This document shows positions 60,839 through 64,000 of a DNA stretch of 64,000 nt, one piece after another. Position 1 is the first letter of the stretch, and each line of letters begins with the position of its first letter. The stretch comes from an archaeon (GTDB lineage Archaea; Aenigmatarchaeota; Aenigmatarchaeia; GW2011-AR5), in NCBI GenBank assembly GCA_028279825.1, contig JANQNA010000003.1, positions 116,620-180,619 of the forward strand, in the 5' to 3' direction. The notes beneath the pieces were generated by a model. That model saw nothing but the letters and a program-made list of their open reading frames with translations, did no database searches and had not been told where the DNA came from. The translations under genes were made by a program, and so were the position numbers.

Positions 60839-61180
60839 CTATTGGCCTCGCATAACTCGGAGATCATGTTCTCTGGCCACTTTGTCAAGCGGATGATGTC
60901 GACGTCTCAAAGAATTATAAGTTTTTTTATCCATTTTTCTTCTTCCGAGATGTTCAGCTAAAGCTGCTGCATATAATCCACTCTCACCGGGCATTTTTGA
61001 ATATCTACCCAGCTTTGTTTGGACAGGTTCTGGATCTAATTCTTTTGGCGTGCCACGTCTCATATGATAGACAAATCTTGCTCTACGGGTTTTCAATCTT
61101 TTAATTTCTGCCTCACGCCCGTGAATTTCTGAATTTAATCTATCTACAACTTCCCCATATCCTCTTGCTTTTTCACTCAT
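60839..61180 (-). CDS. Hypothetical basic protein, 113 aa
   Basis: A 113-residue basic protein. Residues 1-40 form a coiled coil (EVVDRLNSEIHGREAEIKRLKTRRARF), followed by an MRRGTPKEL stretch and a basic C-terminal helix (RRRHHPLDKVAREHDLRVM). Its start overlaps the stop of the previous gene by 4 bases, so the operon is translationally coupled. Function unknown. Confidence 0.6.
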   Translation of the reverse strand: MSEKARGYGEVVDRLNSEIHGREAEIKRLKTRRARFVYHMRRGTPKELDPEPVQTKLGRYSKMPGESGLYAAALAEHLGRRKMDKKTYNSLRRRHHPLDKVAREHDLRVMRGQ

Positions 61181-61500
61181 CTGAAACCCCGTCCTTCTCC
61201 GACATTATACACTAGCAATGCCATTCTGACATCAAATGGCACGCCAGTTCTGGGCATGACAAATGCGGTCCGCAATACCTGGGTTCTCCTGTCTTCTGCA
61301 TAATCCCTTGGAGATTGGTATGAAGTTGCTTCATATTCTCGCACGAATCCTTTCGTAACTGGATTGTCCTCGCCTAATCTTCCATCAAGCGAGTCCCAGA
61401 GTTTGCCAAATTCTTCAAGTGCATAGCGTTCAGAACCCCCTTTATGTGTTCTGGCATTCTCCAGATGTCTCTTCTCGTCAGGCGTTAATTCTGCACTCAT
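61177..61500 (-). CDS. Hypothetical protein, 107 aa
   Basis: A 107-residue protein started at 61500, behind GGTGATTGAG. It is helical (LTPDEKRHLENARTH), then has a beta-like C-terminal part. No motif. It is the downstream partner of the 171-aa gene in the same operon. Function unknown. Confidence 0.6.
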   Translation of the reverse strand: MSAELTPDEKRHLENARTHKGGSERYALEEFGKLWDSLDGRLGEDNPVTKGFVREYEATSYQSPRDYAEDRRTQVLRTAFVMPRTGVPFDVRMALLVYNVGEGRGFR

Positions 61501-61501
61501 C

Positions 61502-62017
61502 TCAATCACCTGCCCAATCTGGAAGTCTTCGATGTCCAGGATTCATTTGAATACCTGAGTGCAGTCCAAATACGTAATCAAGTACTTCACCCCTGGTGTC
61601 GCACATTGGTCTTACACCTTTGTATGTCGGTAAGTAAACAGGTCTATGATCTATACCTTCTTCTCTAAGGTATCCTGCTCCTACAGCTTCTGCTAAAAGA
61701 GCCGGATCATACGCAGTTCTAAAATCAAGCCCCGCTCTTTCCAGAAAATAATTCTGGCATTCCACAGTCTTTGGAAGATTTCGTTCATCAAACCCGACAA
61801 ACTCACCCATACTCAAAGACATAGCAACAACTGGAAGAACAATTCTTTCTACTTCGCGATGCTCTTCTGGTAGCGCTCTACCCACAGTAGATCTAACTAC
61901 TTCAGGTGCAAACTCCCATGACAGTCTCTTTGTCCCGCGGTCTGTATATGCAAGCAGACCACCAGGCCAGTTTGTCACTTCTATTCTTTCTGCTCCATCC
62001 ATGCTATGGATTTCCAT
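61502..62017 (-). CDS. Hypothetical protein, 171 aa
   Basis: A 171-residue protein. I start it at 62017 because AAAGGAGTGG lies just upstream, right after the previous stop; another ATG at 62050 has GGAGGGGTG but would overlap the upstream gene. IEVTNWPGGLLAYTDRGTKR is a beta-strand start. No family recognised. Confidence 0.6.
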   Translation of the reverse strand: MEIHSMDGAERIEVTNWPGGLLAYTDRGTKRLSWEFAPEVVRSTVGRALPEEHREVERIVLPVVAMSLSMGEFVGFDERNLPKTVECQNYFLERAGLDFRTAYDPALLAEAVGAGYLREEGIDHRPVYLPTYKGVRPMCDTRGEVLDYVFGLHSGIQMNPGHRRLPDWAGD

Positions 62018-62030
62018 TTCCACTCCTTTT

Positions 62031-62627
62031 CTATTCACTTCTCTCCACATTTTCACCCCTCCTTTTGAATTCGAAAAAATCATCCATCGGAAAACGCTTT
62101 CCATTCTCTAATATTGCTTCATCCATTTCCCAGTCCAATGCTCCTGGTGTTAGGCTAACACCGGGTAGTTCCTCTGGCCAGTTGCCTCCTTTCAGAGGTT
62201 CATCGTGCTTATGGCTGTACAATAAACCCGCAACGCTGCCGTCAGGATTTAACTCATACAGGTTTTCGTAATATTTTGTTACAAGAACCCCGTGAATTGC
62301 ACTGTCACCGCGTATTTGATCAAAAACTGGTGAACATGGGTTACCATGAGCATCTAACATTACTTCTGCTCTTTCCATTCCACGTTTCACAAAGCCGACA
62401 TGGACTATCACTTCTCTTCCGTCAGGATAACATATCTCACGGTTTTCTGTATTGGCAAAATAGCGAGCATTCTGTGCAAGACAACCAGGTTTTTTGGGAT
62501 TAAGTATAATCTCGCATTGTCTTCCCTCGCCATCTTGATATATCATATCAGGGGTTTGTTTATCAATTGCTCCCTCAGGCATTCTCTCCACTATTGCCTC
62601 AACAGGTTTTCCAATAATTTCACTCAT
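62031..62627 (-). CDS. Hypothetical protein, 198 aa
   Basis: A 198-residue soluble protein started at 62627, behind GAGGTGA. It has beta-rich stretches (YQDGEGRQCEIILNPKKPG, VIVHVGFVKRGMERAEVM). The gene upstream encodes a 39-aa mini-protein, ending 10 bases earlier, so the two form a pair. I do not recognise the family. Confidence 0.6.
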   Translation of the reverse strand: MSEIIGKPVEAIVERMPEGAIDKQTPDMIYQDGEGRQCEIILNPKKPGCLAQNARYFANTENREICYPDGREVIVHVGFVKRGMERAEVMLDAHGNPCSPVFDQIRGDSAIHGVLVTKYYENLYELNPDGSVAGLLYSHKHDEPLKGGNWPEELPGVSLTPGALDWEMDEAILENGKRFPMDDFFEFKRRGENVERSE

Positions 62628-62637
62628 TTTTCTCACC

Positions 62638-62757
62638 TCAAAAGTTATCTCCTGCTATGCAGTCAGCTTCTTTCAGATGTTTCGGACATTTTACAATACC
62701 AAAAATTGGATCCGAAGACCTCGGATTCACATTTTTCACGATTCTACAATCACACAT
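62638..62757 (-). CDS. 39-aa CxC...C..H mini-protein, copy 1
   Basis: A 39-residue protein found by reading the minus strand. It starts MCDCRIVKNV, has SDPIFGIVKCPKH in the middle and ends AGDNF. MC-D/E-C, SDPI-x-G, KC-x-x-H and AGDNF are all kept in the second copy at 63665. The Cys and His could bind one zinc. The stop lies 10 bases before the next start with GAGGTGA between. Confidence 0.7.
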   Translation of the reverse strand: MCDCRIVKNVNPRSSDPIFGIVKCPKHLKEADCIAGDNF

Positions 62758-62775
62758 ATCAATCACACTCCTACT

Positions 62776-62994
62776 CTACAAATCTACATCCAATCCGAGC
62801 TTCTTTGCCCATCTATATATCGAATGGTCTCCCCATTTGAGATCCATAAGATCTGATGAAGACATTTTCCCATGATCCAGGTCGTCTATAAGATCTCTTG
62901 CGTGGTTATACAACCCTACTTCATTTCGAAATTGTGCTTGCTTTTTTATGTTACACAAGGCATCGTATATCTCTGGCTTGCTAATTTTACTCAT
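62776..62994 (-). CDS. Hypothetical helical protein, 72 aa
   Basis: A 72-residue all-helical protein (SKPEIYDALCNIKKQAQF, VGLYNHARDLIDDLDHG). It lies between the pentapeptide gene and the 39-aa copy 1 in the same direction. No motif recognised. Confidence 0.58.
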   Translation of the reverse strand: MSKISKPEIYDALCNIKKQAQFRNEVGLYNHARDLIDDLDHGKMSSSDLMDLKWGDHSIYRWAKKLGLDVDL

Positions 62995-62999
62995 CTAAA

Positions 63000-63653
63000 T
63001 CAAGCTCCAGTTCCGTAGACACCGCCACGGTTTGCACAGGCGTTGTTTAAAGCACCGTAGGTTAATCCCTTGGATCCGTTACCTACAGAATAGCCCGGGC
63101 CAAGATTTCCGCTGTTAAGTGTGTTGTAGGTTACATGCTTTTGTTCCGGTTCCGCTATTCCAACTTCTTTCTGCAGCATGAAAGATATGTTGTAACCGAC
63201 AACTTCTTTCAGTTCGTCTATTCTCTGGCCTAGCTGTTTCACGTCTTCCTCTGTGATCTCTTCCGGCCTTAATTTCAGACTGGTTGTGTTGGCACCTGTA
63301 GTGTCCGCTTTGCCGTACAGGTCTACGTTGAAGAATAATGTTGATGTCAAATCTGCTTCCCTGAAGTTTGTATTCTCCAGTTTTGCATCAATGAATCTGG
63401 ACCAAATTGCCCTTACTTTTTCCATGTTAGCACGCTTCAGTTTAGCCCGCATAAGACACGACCATTCTAGGTTTGCCCCAGCCAGGTTTGCCCCATTTAA
63501 GTTAGTATCCCTAAAGCTACAGAATCCGAGGTTCGCACCTGAAAGGTTTATACCTTCCAGGTTCAAACCGTCGAAGGTAGCGTTAGTACAAGTAATATTA
63601 GAAAAGTCACGCTCTCCGGCGTCATATCTTCGCTTTATTTCTATTGGATTCAT
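63000..63653 (-). CDS. Pentapeptide-repeat protein, 217 aa
   Basis: A 217-residue protein started at 63653, behind GAGGTGTGG. Residues 22-115 are pentapeptide repeats (A/N-x-L/F-x-x pattern: NATFDGLNLEGINLSGANL and onward), giving a right-handed beta-helix of about 18 repeats. The C-terminal third is Gly/Asn-rich. Such helices can mimic DNA or serve as surface scaffolds. It follows the second 39-aa mini-protein with the same spacing pattern as at 62.6 kb. Confidence 0.82.
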   Translation of the reverse strand: MNPIEIKRRYDAGERDFSNITCTNATFDGLNLEGINLSGANLGFCSFRDTNLNGANLAGANLEWSCLMRAKLKRANMEKVRAIWSRFIDAKLENTNFREADLTSTLFFNVDLYGKADTTGANTTSLKLRPEEITEEDVKQLGQRIDELKEVVGYNISFMLQKEVGIAEPEQKHVTYNTLNSGNLGPGYSVGNGSKGLTYGALNNACANRGGVYGTGA

Positions 63654-63664
63654 CTTTCCACACC

Positions 63665-63784
63665 TCAAAAGTTATCTCCTGCTTTCACATCCTCCAATCC
63701 ACTATGCATTGCACACTTGATTACTCCTATGATTGGGTCCGACGTGTTTATCCCGAAATTTGTTACCTTCATACACTCACACAT
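63665..63784 (-). CDS. 39-aa CxC...C..H mini-protein, copy 2
   Basis: A 39-residue protein (starts MCECMKVTNF, centre SDPIIGVIKCAMH, end AGDNF), clearly homologous to the copy at 62638. It has the strongest ribosome-binding site (GGAGGTGTG) of the operon and a TATA box upstream, so it is probably the first gene of the operon. The stop lies 11 bases before the pentapeptide gene's start. Confidence 0.7.
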   Translation of the reverse strand: MCECMKVTNFGINTSDPIIGVIKCAMHSGLEDVKAGDNF

Positions 63785-63802
63785 TTTTCACACCTCCAAT
63801 GT

Positions 63803-63830
63803 CACCACTCACTGGTGGTTACTATATAGA
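63803..63830 (-). promoter_or_regulatory. Promoter of the 60.8-63.8 kb operon
   Basis: A minus-strand TATA box, TCTATATAGT (63821-63830), predicts a start near 63800. Just inside it is a 5-bp inverted repeat, CACCA-CTCAC-TGGTG (63803-63817), which overlaps the start region and may be an operator. Confidence 0.55.
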
Positions 63831-63929
63831 TGGTCTTAGAGTTATTAATAGATTTTAGGAAAAATCGTCTTAAAAAATAGATAATTTTGAATATTTGTCT
63901 TATTATTTAAGATAAATAGAACTAAAAAT

Positions 63930-63962
63930 GTCAATATGGCTTAAAAAATAAGCCATTTTGAC
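63930..63962. other. Long imperfect palindrome near the window end
   Basis: Two 14-base arms with one mismatch (GTCAATATGGCTTA and TAAGCCATTTTGAC) lie five bases apart. It could be a terminator of a gene beyond the window, an operator, or a mobile-element end. Between it and the promoter (63840-63929) the DNA is very A/T-rich with TCTTA/TAAGA repeats and no gene. Confidence 0.6.
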
Positions 63963-64000
63963 ACCACCACACAACAATTACGCCATTATTTCCGCTTTTT

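Noticed and set aside
1..64000. A CRISPR array or insertion sequence
   Set aside because: No regularly spaced direct repeats, transposase or flanking target duplications were found.

Overview
The window is archaeal chromosome, probably from a DPANN-type lineage. The evidence is an archaeal gene set (FEN1, Alba, aEF1B, PTH2, CDP-archaeol synthase, GatD, TruD, a Methanococcus-type S-layer protein), class III (pilin-type) signal peptides, TATA-box promoters close to start codons, and tRNA genes with introns. The phylum cannot be fixed by eye.

Layout. 1-5 kb holds four tandem lipoproteins and a family-4 uracil-DNA glycosylase without its iron-sulfur cysteines. 5-6.9 kb holds small unknown minus-strand genes around an intron-bearing tRNA-Gly. 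6.88-18.40 kb looks like an integrated element. A tyrosine recombinase with a zinc ribbon sits just downstream of tRNA-Val, and a 12-bp piece of the tRNA-Val 3' end is repeated at 6877-6888. The element is visibly A/T-rich. It carries small DNA-binding proteins with palindromic operators, a retropepsin-like protein, a membrane-anchored nuclease, a trypsin-like lipoprotein, and a GC-rich structured RNA (15555-15643) directly upstream of a large protein that joins an RNase H domain, a zinc ribbon and a PIN nuclease. That RNA-nuclease pair is the best candidate for an undescribed system.

18.5-23.7 kb contains dCTP deaminase/dUTPase, DUF192, zinc-ribbon and membrane genes, and tRNA-Thr. 24-26.7 kb is the S-layer gene behind a structured leader. 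26.8-35.5 kb is an envelope and glycan region with five family-2 glycosyltransferases, CDP-archaeol synthase and Yip1-like membrane proteins, mixed with translation genes and a tRNA-Arg. 36-37.7 kb has FEN1 and Alba.

37-51 kb is a large pilus or secretion locus on the minus strand: an ArlI/TadA-type ATPase, an ArlJ/TadC-type membrane platform, and about a dozen pilin-like or membrane-anchored proteins. One of these ends in an intact M23 metallopeptidase domain. A membrane-anchored thermonuclease gene lies between them. 52.7-55.5 kb is a second minus-strand run of a coiled-coil protein and small multi-pass membrane proteins.

56-64 kb has small unknown genes, a VapBC toxin-antitoxin pair, DUF3795 and YdeI-family genes, GatD, and a minus-strand operon that contains two copies of a 39-residue CxC...C..H mini-protein, each placed before a larger gene. 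Three of the four tRNA genes contain introns, and two of those introns lie in the D-arm. No CRISPR array, rRNA or insertion sequence was seen.
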